Assembly (NCBI GenBank): GCA_963730585.1
Contig: CAVSSL010000011.1
Coordinates: 1-64,000, forward strand
Length of the DNA: 64,000 bases
Direction of reading: 5' to 3'
Source: Pedococcus_A sp963730585
Lineage (GTDB): Bacteria > Actinomycetota > Actinomycetes > Actinomycetales > Dermatophilaceae
Positions 23,443-32,288 of this stretch are shown one piece after another. A program made the translations under genes and the position numbers. The notes under the pieces are model-generated. The model made no database searches. It was not told the origin of the DNA and was given only the letters and a program-made list of their open reading frames with translations. Numbering within the stretch: position 1 is the stretch's first letter; the number at the start of each line of letters is the position of its first letter.

Positions 23443-26130
23443 ATGGCGACACGTCCGTCCACCTCCGCGCGCTCTTCGACGAGTCGCAGCACCTCCACGC
23501 GCCCGGCCAACCGCAAGCCCGCCACCAAGAAGGCGGCGCCCCGCGGGCAGGCCAAGGGGGGCGGCCTGCCGCTCCCGCTGCGCGCGATCCGGGGGACCTG
23601 GATGGGGATGGCCCACGTGGCCGGCGGCGCGGTGCGCCGGGTCGGCCACAGCGCCCGTGACCTCGAGCCGGAGCACCGCCGCGACGGGTTCGGGTTCGCC
23701 GTGATCGGGCTCGCGATCGTCGTGGCCGCGCGCGAGTGGTGGGCCTTCGACGGCGTCGTCGGAGACGTGGTGCACGCCGTCGTCGCCGGCACCTTCGGCC
23801 GGGTGGCGTATGCCGTGCCGCTGGCCCTGCTCTTCATCGGCCTCCGCCTGCTCCGCGCGCCGGAGGAGTCCACCGCCAACTCCCGGATCGGCATCGGCCT
23901 GGGTGCGCTGGCCTTCGCCGCCTCCGGCCTCGTGCACGTCGCCAAGGGCATCCCGCAGCCGCCGGACGGTGCGGACCCCATGCGCGACGCCGGCGGCATC
24001 ATCGGCTTCCTCGCCGCGAGCCCCCTCGAGGCCGCGGTCAGCGTCTACGGCACGGTGCCGATCCTGCTCATGCTCGGCTTCTTCGGCCTCCTCGTGCTGA
24101 CGGCGACGCCGGTCCACATGATCCCCGAGCGGCTTGCCGAGCTGCGCGACCACCTGCTGCACCGCGGCGCGCCCGTCGAGGAGCCGCCGACCGAGGAGAA
24201 GCCCAAGCGGCAGCGCCGCAAGCCGCTCCTCGACGCCGACGGCAACCTCAGCGGCGACGAGGCGTTCGAGCAGGCCGCCGTGGTCGCCCCGGACGGCAAG
24301 CGGCTGCGGCCCGGCCAGAAGCGGCCCACGGCGCCCGGCGTCCTCGCCCCGACTGCCGCCAAGGAGCCCGGCTCCGCGGCCACCAGCCCCGCAGTCGACG
24401 TCAAGCCCGCCCTCGAGGCGCCGCCGACCACTCCGCTGCCGCAGCGCGTCGAGCAGCTCGCCCTCGCCGGCGACATCACCTACACCCTGCCGGACAACGC
24501 GATCCTCGAGCCCGGCTCGCCGCACAAGACCCGCAGCGCCGCCAACGACCGGGTGGTCGAGTCGCTGACACAGGTGCTCGACCAGTTCGACATCGACGCC
24601 CAGGTCACCGGCTTCACGCGCGGCCCGACGGTCACCCGCTACGAGGTCGAGCTCGGCCCCGGCATCAAGGTCGAGCGCGTCACGGCGCTGTCGAAGAACA
24701 TCGCGTATGCCGTGGCCTCGGCCGACGTGCGCATCCTCAGCCCGATCCCGGGCAAGTCCGCGATCGGTATCGAGATCCCGAACGCCGACCGCGAGAAGGT
24801 CAGCCTCGGCGACGTGCTGCGCAGCCAGGTGGCCCGCGGCAACGAGCACCCGATGGTGATGGGTGTGGGCAAGGACGTCGAGGGCGGCTACGTCATCGCC
24901 AACCTCGCGAAGATGCCCCACCTGCTCGTCGCCGGTGCGACCGGCGCCGGCAAGTCGAGCTTCGTCAACTCGATGATCACCTCGATCCTCATGCGCTCGA
25001 CCCCTGACGAGGTGCGCATGGTGCTCGTCGACCCCAAGCGCGTCGAGCTCACCGCCTACGAGGGCATCCCGCACCTGATCACGCCGATCATCACGAACCC
25101 GAAGAAGGCCGCCGAGGCCCTCCAGTGGGTCGTGCGCGAGATGGACATGCGCTACGACGACCTCGCGATGTTCGGGTTCAAGCACGTCGACGACTTCAAC
25201 AAGGCCGTGCGTGCTGGCAAGGTCAAGCCGCTGCCGGGCTCCGAGCGCGTGATCCAGCCCTACCCCTACCTGCTCGTGATCGTCGACGAGCTCGCCGACC
25301 TCATGATGGTCGCCCCGCGCGACGTCGAGGAGTGCATCGTCCGCATCACCCAGCTCGCGCGAGCCGCCGGCATCCACCTGGTGCTGGCGACGCAGCGGCC
25401 GTCGGTCGACGTCGTCACGGGTCTGATCAAGGCCAACGTGCCGAGCCGGATGGCCTTTGCGACGTCGTCGCTCGCCGACAGCCGGGTCGTGCTCGACCAG
25501 CCGGGCGCCGAGAAGCTCATCGGCCAGGGTGACGCCCTCTTCCTGCCCATGGGCGCCAGCAAGCCGATGCGTGTCCAGGGCGCCTGGGTCACGGAGTCCG
25601 AGATCCACGCGGTGGTCAAGCACGTCACCGAACAGCTGAAGCCGAACTACCGCGAGGACGTCACGGTCGTCGCGGCCAAGAAGCAGATCGACGACGACAT
25701 CGGCGACGACCTCGACCTGCTGCTGCAGGCCGCCGAGCTGGTGGTCACGACGCAGTTCGGCTCGACCTCGATGCTCCAGCGCAAGCTGCGGGTGGGCTTC
25801 GCCAAGGCGGGCCGCCTCATGGACCTGCTCGAGTCCCGTGGGGTGGTCGGTCCCTCCGAGGGCTCCAAGGCGCGCGACGTGCTCGTCAAGCCCGACGACC
25901 TGCCCACCACCCTGGCGCTCATGCGGGGCGAGGACGTGCCGGAGCCGGCCGCCGAGCCGGTGCTCGACGTCGTGGCCGACGACGCGGTGACCGACGGCTC
26001 GGTCGACCGCACCGACGAGGTCGCCGTGGGCGCCTACGCACCCCGGGACCTGGGGCCGAACCTCGACGACTACGAGCAGGTCGAGGGCGGGAGCGACGAG
26101 GACGCCTGGTCGCTCACCGACCGCGGCTGA
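23443..26130 (+). CDS. ftsK: DNA translocase FtsK/SpoIIIE
   Basis: FtsK pumps chromosome ends through the closing septum and activates dimer resolution. The 895-residue protein has a basic, Ser/Thr-rich start, about four membrane helices (residues 85-235), a linker, and the motor: VTRYEVELGPGIKVERV, Walker A GATGAGKSS near 499, LLVIVDELADLMM near 610, ATQRPSVDVVTGLIKANVPSRMAFA. It ends with the DNA-reading gamma winged helix (STSMLQRKLRVGFAKAGRLMDLLE) and an acidic tail. The ATG at 23443 was preferred over 23407. Tyr-Ala at 23808 and 24705 uses TAT-GCC within the 8-mer. Confidence 0.96.
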   Translation: MATRPSTSARSSTSRSTSTRPANRKPATKKAAPRGQAKGGGLPLPLRAIRGTWMGMAHVAGGAVRRVGHSARDLEPEHRRDGFGFAVIGLAIVVAAREWWAFDGVVGDVVHAVVAGTFGRVAYAVPLALLFIGLRLLRAPEESTANSRIGIGLGALAFAASGLVHVAKGIPQPPDGADPMRDAGGIIGFLAASPLEAAVSVYGTVPILLMLGFFGLLVLTATPVHMIPERLAELRDHLLHRGAPVEEPPTEEKPKRQRRKPLLDADGNLSGDEAFEQAAVVAPDGKRLRPGQKRPTAPGVLAPTAAKEPGSAATSPAVDVKPALEAPPTTPLPQRVEQLALAGDITYTLPDNAILEPGSPHKTRSAANDRVVESLTQVLDQFDIDAQVTGFTRGPTVTRYEVELGPGIKVERVTALSKNIAYAVASADVRILSPIPGKSAIGIEIPNADREKVSLGDVLRSQVARGNEHPMVMGVGKDVEGGYVIANLAKMPHLLVAGATGAGKSSFVNSMITSILMRSTPDEVRMVLVDPKRVELTAYEGIPHLITPIITNPKKAAEALQWVVREMDMRYDDLAMFGFKHVDDFNKAVRAGKVKPLPGSERVIQPYPYLLVIVDELADLMMVAPRDVEECIVRITQLARAAGIHLVLATQRPSVDVVTGLIKANVPSRMAFATSSLADSRVVLDQPGAEKLIGQGDALFLPMGASKPMRVQGAWVTESEIHAVVKHVTEQLKPNYREDVTVVAAKKQIDDDIGDDLDLLLQAAELVVTTQFGSTSMLQRKLRVGFAKAGRLMDLLESRGVVGPSEGSKARDVLVKPDDLPTTLALMRGEDVPEPAAEPVLDVVADDAVTDGSVDRTDEVAVGAYAPRDLGPNLDDYEQVEGGSDEDAWSLTDRG

Positions 26131-26209
26131 GCGGCATACGGACTGGGCGGCCGACCACGCCCTGACCAGTGGGCGGGACGGCGCGGAATAGTGAAGCCAC
26201 TCGGTTGCG

Positions 26210-27517
26210 TTGGCCACCCACGTGACTGCGCCGACGACTGAGCTGACCCCCGAGCCCTCCGACCTCGCGCAGCGCCCCGGCCGCCGGAGCGTCCGCGCGC
26301 CCCGGCCGGTGATGGTCGAGGCGCCCCGCGGCCGCTCGTACGTGAAGTTCGTGCTGGTGCTCGGCGCCCTCATCGCCATCGGGCCGCTGACGATCGACAC
26401 CTACCTGCCCGCCATGCCGGCGATCGCCGACGAGCTGGTGGCCACCGAGTCGCAGGTGCAGGGCACCCTGACCGGCATCCTGCTCGGCCTCGGCCTGGGG
26501 CAGCTGCTCGTCGGCCCCCTGGCCGACGCGGTCGGGCGACGCCGTCCGCTCATCGCGGGCCTGGCGCTGCACATCGTCGCCTCGCTCGCCTGCGCGGTGG
26601 CCCCGACCATCGAGCTGCTGACCGCGGGCCGGGTCGTGCAGGGCCTGGGCAACGCGGCCGTCTCCGTGGTGGCCATGGCGACCGTCCGCGACCTCTTCAC
26701 CGGCTCGGCAGCGGCCACGCTGCTCTCGCGGCTGATGCTCGTCATGGGCATCGCCCCGATCCTCGCCCCCACCATCGGTGGCGCCGTGCTCGCCCACACC
26801 TCCTGGCGGGGGGTCTTCGGGCTGGTCTCGCTGGGCGGTGTCGTGCTCGTCACCGTCGCGTCCCTGATGCTGCGCGAGACCCTGCCGCCGGAGCGCCGCC
26901 GGCGCCTCGAGCCGCTGCCGGTGCTGCGCACCTACGCCTCGCTGCTGCGCGACCGCACCTTCGTCGGGCTCGTGCTCATCTCGGGCCTGATGTTTGCGAC
27001 CCTGTTCTCCTACATCGGCGGCTCGTCGTTCGTGCTCCAGGAGATCTACGGACTGAGCGTCGCCCAGTTCGGCCTCGCCTTCGGCCTGAACTCGCTCGGC
27101 TTCCTCGCCGGTTCGCAGCTGAACCCGCTGCTGCTGCGCCGGTTCGGGCCCCGCGACATCGTGCGCGCCGGGGTCGCCCTGGGGGCGACGGCCGCCCTCG
27201 CGTTGCTCGCCGCCGCGGCGACCGGGTTCGGCGGGTTGCCGCTGATCCTCGGGCCGCTGTGGTTCCTGCTGTTCGCCTGCGGGCTGACGCTGCCCAACAC
27301 GCCGGCCCTGGCCCTCACCCGTCACGGTGAGGCCGCCGGCACCGCCGCAGCGCTGCTCGGCGCCTCGCAGTTCGTCATCGGCGGGGCGGCTGCCCCGGTG
27401 ATCGGTGCGCTCGGGTCCGGCTCGGCCGTGCCGATGGCCGCCGTCATGGCCACGACCGCGACCGGCGCAGCGGTGGTCGCCGCGCTGACCCTGCGGGTCT
27501 CCGTCGTCGAGGACTGA
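26210..27517 (+). CDS. MFS drug-resistance transporter, Bcr/CflA type
   Basis: The 435-residue protein has about 12 membrane helices after a 45-residue polar head. The Bcr/CflA hallmarks are TIDTYLPAMPAIADEL in helix 1, LGQLLVGPLADAVGRRRPLIAGL between helices 2 and 3, and RVVQGLGNAAVSVVAMATVRDLF. Such proteins export drugs or small metabolites by proton antiport. The start is uncertain: TTG 26210 gives the full frame and GTG 26222 is equally possible; neither has a good ribosome-binding site. It stands alone between ftsK and the ion-channel gene. Confidence 0.87.
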   Translation: MATHVTAPTTELTPEPSDLAQRPGRRSVRAPRPVMVEAPRGRSYVKFVLVLGALIAIGPLTIDTYLPAMPAIADELVATESQVQGTLTGILLGLGLGQLLVGPLADAVGRRRPLIAGLALHIVASLACAVAPTIELLTAGRVVQGLGNAAVSVVAMATVRDLFTGSAAATLLSRLMLVMGIAPILAPTIGGAVLAHTSWRGVFGLVSLGGVVLVTVASLMLRETLPPERRRRLEPLPVLRTYASLLRDRTFVGLVLISGLMFATLFSYIGGSSFVLQEIYGLSVAQFGLAFGLNSLGFLAGSQLNPLLLRRFGPRDIVRAGVALGATAALALLAAAATGFGGLPLILGPLWFLLFACGLTLPNTPALALTRHGEAAGTAAALLGASQFVIGGAAAPVIGALGSGSAVPMAAVMATTATGAAVVAALTLRVSVVED

Positions 27518-27538
27518 CGCCGCGTAGCGCCGCGGTGG

Positions 27539-27562
27539 GGCGGACGCCCTAGGGTGTCCGCC
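27539..27562. promoter_or_regulatory. 24-bp near-perfect palindrome over the ion-channel -10 box
   Basis: GGCGGACGCCC and GGGTGTCCGCC flank a central TA, with one wobble. The centre supplies TAGGGT (27550-27555), a -10 box 7 nt before the ATG at 27563. A regulator bound here would occlude the promoter; in RNA the same sequence could instead end the upstream MFS transcript. Confidence 0.5.
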
Positions 27563-28222
27563 ATGTCGCAGTGGATGACCACCGTCCGGCAGCATCCCTC
27601 CGGCGTGCTGCTGGCGGCCCAGCTGATCGCCGTCCTGGCTTACCCCTTCGCCGGCGACACCCCCGCGGGGAGGGCCGTCCTCGGCGTCTTCGGTCTCTTC
27701 GTGCTCGCCGTGGCGGTCTGGGCCGTGCGGGCGACCCCGGCGCTCACGTGGATCGCCATCACCCTCGGCATCCCCGTGGTCATCCTGACCATCGCCGAGG
27801 CGGTGTACCCCACCAGTGACCCGATCCGCCTGTGGTCGTCGATCCTCCACGCGCTCTTCTACGGCTACACGGCGTACGGCCTCGTGCGCTACCTCTTCGA
27901 CGACAGCTTCGTCACACGTGATGAGATCTTCGCCGTCGGCGCCAACTTCACCGTCGTCGCGTGGGCCTTCGCCTACGCCTTCATGGCGGTGCAGGTGATC
28001 TGGCCGGGCTCCTTCGTGTCCTACCAGGGTGAGGGCTTCCAGGGGTTCCCCAACCTGCTGTTCCTCTCCTTCGCGACGCTGACCAGCGTGGGGCTCTCCG
28101 ACATCTACCCGGTGCTGGCGCACGCCCGGTCGGTGGCGATGGTCGAGCAGATCGCCGGTGTGCTCTACGTCGCGATGATCATCTCGCGCGTGGTCAGCCT
28201 GACGGTGTTGCACCGCCGCTGA
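27563..28222 (+). CDS. Ion channel-like membrane protein with atypical selectivity filter
   Basis: The 219-residue protein has about five or six hydrophobic helices and a pore-loop segment LLFLSFATLTSVGLSDIYPV before the last one. In potassium channels the loop reads T-x-x-T-V-G-Y-G-D-x-x-P. Here residues 174-180 are TSVGLSD: the Tyr/Phe-Gly pair is replaced by Leu-Ser, while the preceding Thr, Val-Gly and following Asp are kept. Ion selectivity is therefore open. No RCK/TrkA-N domain is attached. Promoter probably leaderless, within a palindrome. Confidence 0.75.
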   Translation: MSQWMTTVRQHPSGVLLAAQLIAVLAYPFAGDTPAGRAVLGVFGLFVLAVAVWAVRATPALTWIAITLGIPVVILTIAEAVYPTSDPIRLWSSILHALFYGYTAYGLVRYLFDDSFVTRDEIFAVGANFTVVAWAFAYAFMAVQVIWPGSFVSYQGEGFQGFPNLLFLSFATLTSVGLSDIYPVLAHARSVAMVEQIAGVLYVAMIISRVVSLTVLHRR

Positions 28223-28231
28223 CGCACGGCG

Positions 28232-29434
28232 TCACGACGCGGAGCCGTCGAGCTGCGCGATCGTGGCCAGGCTGGGTCCCCGCTGCTCCTGCAACGCCCG
28301 GGCGCCCGCCTCGGCCTCTCGCATGACCCGCAGGATGTTGCCGCTGGTGAGCTTGCCGAGGTCGTCGTCGGACCAGCCGCGCCCCGCCAGCGCCTCCAGC
28401 AGGGCGGGGTATGCCGTGACGTCGCCCATGCCCTGCGGCAGCACCTCCACGCCGTCGTAGTCGCCGCCGACCCCGACGTGGTCGACGCCCGCGACCTCGC
28501 GGATGTGCTCGCAGTGCCGCACGACGTCGTCGAGGGTGGCCGGCGGCTCGGGGTTGCGCGCGCGATAGTCGCGGTAGAAGGGGGAGAACGCCGCGGCGTC
28601 GGCCTGCCGGATGCCCTGCGACTCGGCCTCGGCGAGCGCCTGGTCGTGCCAGGCCGCGGCCTCGGGGTTCACGAACTTCGGCACGAAGGTGACCATGCAG
28701 ACGCCGCCGTTGTCGCGCAGCGACTCCAGAACGTCGTCTGGTGCGTTGCGCGGGCTGTCGCACACAGCGCGGGCAGAGGAGTGCGAGAAGACCACCGGCA
28801 CCTCGCTGGCGCGCAGGGCGTCGCGCATGGTGTCGGCCGAGACGTGGCTGAGGTCGACCAGCATGCCGATGCGGTTCATCTCGCGGACCACCTCGACACC
28901 GAAGGGGGAGAGGCCGCCGAGCACGGGCTCGTCGGTGGCGGAGTCGGCCCAGGGCACGTTGCTGTTGTGGGTGAGCGTCAGGTAGCGGACGCCCAGCACG
29001 TGCAGCATCCGCAGGGTGGCCAGGGACGAGTTGATCGAGTGACCGCCCTCGGCGCCGAGGAGCGAGGCGATGCGCCCCGTCGCCCAGGCCGCCTCCACCT
29101 CGTCCGCGGTGCGCGCGAAAGCCAGCTCACCGGCATACCGGGCCACCATCTGGTGCCCCGCGTCGACCTGCTCCAGCGTGGCGCTCACGGCGTCGTCGCC
29201 GGCCAGCGAGGCGGGGACGAAGACCGACCAGAACTGCGCACCCACGCCGCCCTGTCGCAGCCGCGGCAGGTCGGTGTGCGTGGTCGTCGTGCCGCCGCCG
29301 ATGTCGAGGCGGTCGAAGTCGTAGCCGGCCTGCTCGCGGGCCTCCCACAGCAGGTCGTTGTGGCCGTCGAGCACCGGCTGGCGCTCGAGCAGGGCACGGA
29401 TCCGGGCGGACGGGGCGACGGGGGCGGCGCTCAT
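28232..29434 (-). CDS. Membrane dipeptidase (renal dipeptidase family, M19)
   Basis: The 400-residue amidohydrolase-fold protein has the M19 metal motifs: PVLDGHNDLLW near residue 20, LLGAEGGHSI near 125, LVDLSHVSADTMRDAL and VVFSHSSARAV (His ligands), and VGVGGDYDGVEVLP toward the end. The family hydrolyses dipeptides, including D-containing ones. No signal peptide is present, so it is cytoplasmic here. It is divergent from rimO with only 32 bp between start codons. Confidence 0.93.
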   Translation of the reverse strand: MSAAPVAPSARIRALLERQPVLDGHNDLLWEAREQAGYDFDRLDIGGGTTTTHTDLPRLRQGGVGAQFWSVFVPASLAGDDAVSATLEQVDAGHQMVARYAGELAFARTADEVEAAWATGRIASLLGAEGGHSINSSLATLRMLHVLGVRYLTLTHNSNVPWADSATDEPVLGGLSPFGVEVVREMNRIGMLVDLSHVSADTMRDALRASEVPVVFSHSSARAVCDSPRNAPDDVLESLRDNGGVCMVTFVPKFVNPEAAAWHDQALAEAESQGIRQADAAAFSPFYRDYRARNPEPPATLDDVVRHCEHIREVAGVDHVGVGGDYDGVEVLPQGMGDVTAYPALLEALAGRGWSDDDLGKLTSGNILRVMREAEAGARALQEQRGPSLATIAQLDGSAS

Positions 29435-29440
29435 GGACGG

Positions 29441-29446
29441 ACCCTA
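29441..29446 (-). promoter_or_regulatory. -10 box (TAGGGT) for the dipeptidase
   Basis: TAGGGT lies 6 nt before the dipeptidase ATG on the minus strand, 8 bp from the rimO -10 box on the other strand. Confidence 0.45.
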
Positions 29447-29454
29447 TCCACCTC

Positions 29455-29460
29455 TAGAGT
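29455..29460 (+). promoter_or_regulatory. -10 box (TAGAGT) for rimO
   Basis: TAGAGT lies 6 nt before the rimO ATG with no room for a leader or a Shine-Dalgarno sequence. Confidence 0.5.
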
Positions 29461-29466
29461 GGGCGC

Positions 29467-30957
29467 ATGAGCTCCACCGCCTCGCGCAGCGTCGCCCTGG
29501 TCACCTTGGGGTGCACCCGCAACGAGGTCGACTCGGAGGAGCTCGCCGGCCGGCTCGCGGCCGAGGGCTGGACCCTCGTCGACGACGCCGCCGACGCCGA
29601 CGTCGCCGTGGTCAACACGTGCGGGTTCGTCGAGCAGGCCAAGAAGGACTCGATCGACGTGCTGCTCGAGGCGTCGGCGCGCAAGGACGAGGGCCGCACC
29701 CAGGCCGTGGTAGCGGTCGGCTGCCTGGCCGAGCGCTACGGCGAGCAGCTGGCGGCCGAGCTGCCCGAGGCCGACGCCGTGCTGGGGTTCGACTCCTACG
29801 CCGACATGTCCACCCACCTCAAGGCGGTCCTGGCGGGGGAGCGGCCCGCCTCCCACACGCCCTCGGACCGGCGCCGGCTGCTGCCGCTGTCGCCCGTGCA
29901 GCGCCAGGGCGGCGCCAGTGGCGTGGCCCTGCCCGGCCACGGCGACCCGACCTCCCCCGAGCAGGCGCCCGCGGTGCTCGAGCCGGCCGACGTGACGATC
30001 GACGGTCCCGCGCCGGCCTCGGGCCCGCGCGTCATCCGGGCTCGGCTCGACGGACGTCCCTGGGCGCCGCTGAAGATCGCCAGCGGTTGCGACCGCCGGT
30101 GCGCCTTCTGCGCCATCCCGATGTTCCGCGGTGCGTTCGTCTCGCGGCGGCCGACCGACATCGTCGCCGAGGCGCGCTGGCTGGCCGAGCGTGGCGTCAA
30201 GGAGGTCTTCCTCGTCAGCGAGAACTCCACCTCCTACGGCAAGGACCTCGGCGACCTCGCCCTGCTCGAGAAGCTGCTGCCGGAGCTGACCGCCATCGAG
30301 GGCATCGAGCGGGTGCGGGTGTCCTACCTGCAGCCCGCCGAGATCCGCCCCGGACTCCTCGACGCGATGGCGGCCACGCCGGGCGTCGTGCCGTACTTCG
30401 ACATCTCGTTCCAGCACGCCTCCGGGCCGCTGCTGCGCCGGATGCGCCGCTTCGGCAGCCGGGAGGCCTTCCTCGCGCTGCTCGACGACGTGCGTCGTCG
30501 CCTGCCGCAGGCGGGCATCCGCAGCAACGTCATCGTCGGGTTCCCCGGTGAGACCGAGGACGACCTCGCCGAGCTCGAGGCGTTCCTCGTCGCCGCCCGC
30601 CTCGACGTCGTGGGCGTCTTCGGGTACTCCGACGAGGACGGCACCGAGGCCGAGGCCTACGGCGACAAGGTGCCCGAGCACGTCGTGGCGCAGCGGGTGG
30701 CGCACTTCTCTGCCCTCATCGAGGAGCTGAACGCCCAGCGGGCCGAGGACCGCGTCGGCGAGACGGTCGAGGTCCTCGTCGAGGAGGTCGACGACGAGGA
30801 GGGGCAGGTCGTGGGCCGGGCCCTGCACCAGGGGCCGGACGTCGACGGGGTGACCATCCTCGAGGTCGCGGACTGCCCCGGTGTGGCTGTGGGCGACACG
30901 GTGCGCGCGACGGTGGTGGGCACCGACGGCATCGACCTCCTCGCGGAGCCCGTATGA
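29467..30957 (+). CDS. rimO: Ribosomal protein S12 methylthiotransferase
   Basis: RimO is a radical-SAM enzyme that adds a methylthio group to an aspartate of S12. The 496-residue protein has the three N-terminal cluster cysteines (TLGCTRNEVDSE, NTCGFVEQAK, VGCLAERYG), the radical-SAM triad C208-x3-C212-x2-C215 (GCDRRCAFCAIP), and a C-terminal TRAM domain. It is longer than the E. coli enzyme because of an 80-residue Pro/Arg-rich insert before the radical-SAM core (about 120-200). It overlaps pgsA by ATGA and so begins an operon with pgsA, pncC and perhaps clgR. Confidence 0.96.
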   Translation: MSSTASRSVALVTLGCTRNEVDSEELAGRLAAEGWTLVDDAADADVAVVNTCGFVEQAKKDSIDVLLEASARKDEGRTQAVVAVGCLAERYGEQLAAELPEADAVLGFDSYADMSTHLKAVLAGERPASHTPSDRRRLLPLSPVQRQGGASGVALPGHGDPTSPEQAPAVLEPADVTIDGPAPASGPRVIRARLDGRPWAPLKIASGCDRRCAFCAIPMFRGAFVSRRPTDIVAEARWLAERGVKEVFLVSENSTSYGKDLGDLALLEKLLPELTAIEGIERVRVSYLQPAEIRPGLLDAMAATPGVVPYFDISFQHASGPLLRRMRRFGSREAFLALLDDVRRRLPQAGIRSNVIVGFPGETEDDLAELEAFLVAARLDVVGVFGYSDEDGTEAEAYGDKVPEHVVAQRVAHFSALIEELNAQRAEDRVGETVEVLVEEVDDEEGQVVGRALHQGPDVDGVTILEVADCPGVAVGDTVRATVVGTDGIDLLAEPV

Positions 30958-31601
30958 GCGAGCACGACCACCTCATCGACCCCACGCCGCAGCCACCCCC
31001 GAGCCCGTGGAACATCGCCAACGCCCTGACCATGCTGCGGATCCTCATGGTCCCGGTCTACGGGTGGCTGCTGCTCTCCGACGGCGGAGACAACGCGACG
31101 CTGCGCTGGTGGGCCGCCGGTGTGTTCGTGCTGGCCATCGCGACCGACCGGATCGACGGCGACCTCGCCCGCAGCCGCGGCCTCATCACCGACTTCGGCA
31201 AGGTTGCCGACCCCATCGCCGACAAGGCGCTCATGGGCATGGCCTTCGTCGGCCTCTCGCTGCTCGGTGAGCTGTGGTGGTGGGTGACCGCGCTCGTCCT
31301 CGTGCGCGAGTGGGGGGTCACCCTCATGCGGTTCTTCGTCATCCGGCACGGGGTCATGCCGGCCGGGCGGGGCGGGAAGCTCAAGACGGCGCTCCAGAGC
31401 GTGACGCTGACCCTGTTCACCCTGCCGCTGTGGACCTTTCCCCTCTCCGGCGCCTGGACGGCGGCGGCCTGGGTCAGCATGACGATGGCCGTGACGGTGA
31501 CGGTGGTGACCGGCCTGGACTACGTCGTCAAGGCCCACCGCCTGCGGCAGACCAGCGAGCGGGCGCTGCTCAAGCGCTCCCGCGCGGCGAAGCGGGGCTG
31601 A
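30954..31601 (+). CDS. pgsA: CDP-diacylglycerol-glycerol-3-phosphate 3-phosphatidyltransferase
   Basis: This membrane enzyme makes phosphatidylglycerophosphate, the precursor of phosphatidylglycerol and cardiolipin. The 215-residue protein has the CDP-alcohol phosphotransferase signature DGDLARSRGLITDFGKVADPIADK near residue 65, with the expected spaced Asp residues, plus NALTMLRILMVPVYGWLL and four to five other helices. ATG overlaps the rimO stop. In Actinobacteria this gene regularly precedes cinA and clgR, as here. Confidence 0.94.
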   Translation: MSEHDHLIDPTPQPPPSPWNIANALTMLRILMVPVYGWLLLSDGGDNATLRWWAAGVFVLAIATDRIDGDLARSRGLITDFGKVADPIADKALMGMAFVGLSLLGELWWWVTALVLVREWGVTLMRFFVIRHGVMPAGRGGKLKTALQSVTLTLFTLPLWTFPLSGAWTAAAWVSMTMAVTVTVVTGLDYVVKAHRLRQTSERALLKRSRAAKRG

Positions 31602-31607
31602 CCCGTC

Positions 31608-32147
31608 GTGGCCGCCGCCAGGACTCCCGAGGGTGGTGCTGCCGTGCCGGCCCCGCCGGCGGCCGCCGACATCGTGGCGGTCCTGAAGCGCCGTGGTGAG
31701 ACGCTCGCCTGTGCCGAGTCGCTCACGGGCGGGCTCGTCGCGGCCGCGGTGACCGACGTTCCGGGTGCCTCCGCGGTGCTGCGCGGCGGCATCGTCAGCT
31801 ACGCCACCGACGTCAAGGCGTCGGTGCTCGGGGTCGACCGGGCGCTCCTCTCCCGGGTCGGCGCCGTCGACGCCGACGTCGCCCGCCAGATGGCCACGTC
31901 CGTATGCCGCGTGGTGGGCAGCGACTGGGGCGTGGCCACGACGGGGGTGGCTGGCCCCGACGCTCAGGACGGCGCCGCCGTCGGCACCGTGTTCGTGGCC
32001 GTGGCGGGCCCCCGGGGTTCGAAGGTGCACGAGCACCACTTCGACGGCGACCGCCCGGTGATCCGGGCGGCCGCGGTCCGAGCCGCGCTGGACGTGCTGC
32101 GGGCCGGGCTGGCCGAGGCGGAAGAATCATCAGGCTCGGGCCGTTGA
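31608..32147 (+). CDS. pncC: Nicotinamide-nucleotide amidohydrolase (CinA C-terminal domain, PncC type)
   Basis: The 179-residue protein is the stand-alone CinA C-terminal domain: LKRRGETLACAESLTGGLVAAAVTDVPGAS, GGIVSYATDVKASVLGV, and GVATTGVAGPDAQDG with the catalytic Ser/Lys region. It deamidates nicotinamide mononucleotide in NAD recycling. GTG 31608 lies 6 bp after pgsA. V-C-R at about 31904 is encoded with the rare GTA within the repeated 8-mer. Confidence 0.93.
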   Translation: MAAARTPEGGAAVPAPPAAADIVAVLKRRGETLACAESLTGGLVAAAVTDVPGASAVLRGGIVSYATDVKASVLGVDRALLSRVGAVDADVARQMATSVCRVVGSDWGVATTGVAGPDAQDGAAVGTVFVAVAGPRGSKVHEHHFDGDRPVIRAAAVRAALDVLRAGLAEAEESSGSGR

Positions 32148-32288
32148 GGTGGGCGTGATGCAGATGGTGACACCGTGGCGAGCAGCCTGCGGGCTCGGCC
32201 CGTGTTGCGGAAACCTGCGCGCGCGTCGTCGGTCGTGCGCGGTAACGTGGGTGCCAGCATCGGGCCGGACAGCTGTGAAGGAGGCGCT

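Noticed and set aside
23422..26400. Very long open frame antisense to ftsK (about 990 codons), and similar long frames opposite other genes
   Set aside because: They arise from high G+C codon bias; composition is Arg/Gly/His-rich with no domain, and they lie opposite well-recognised proteins.
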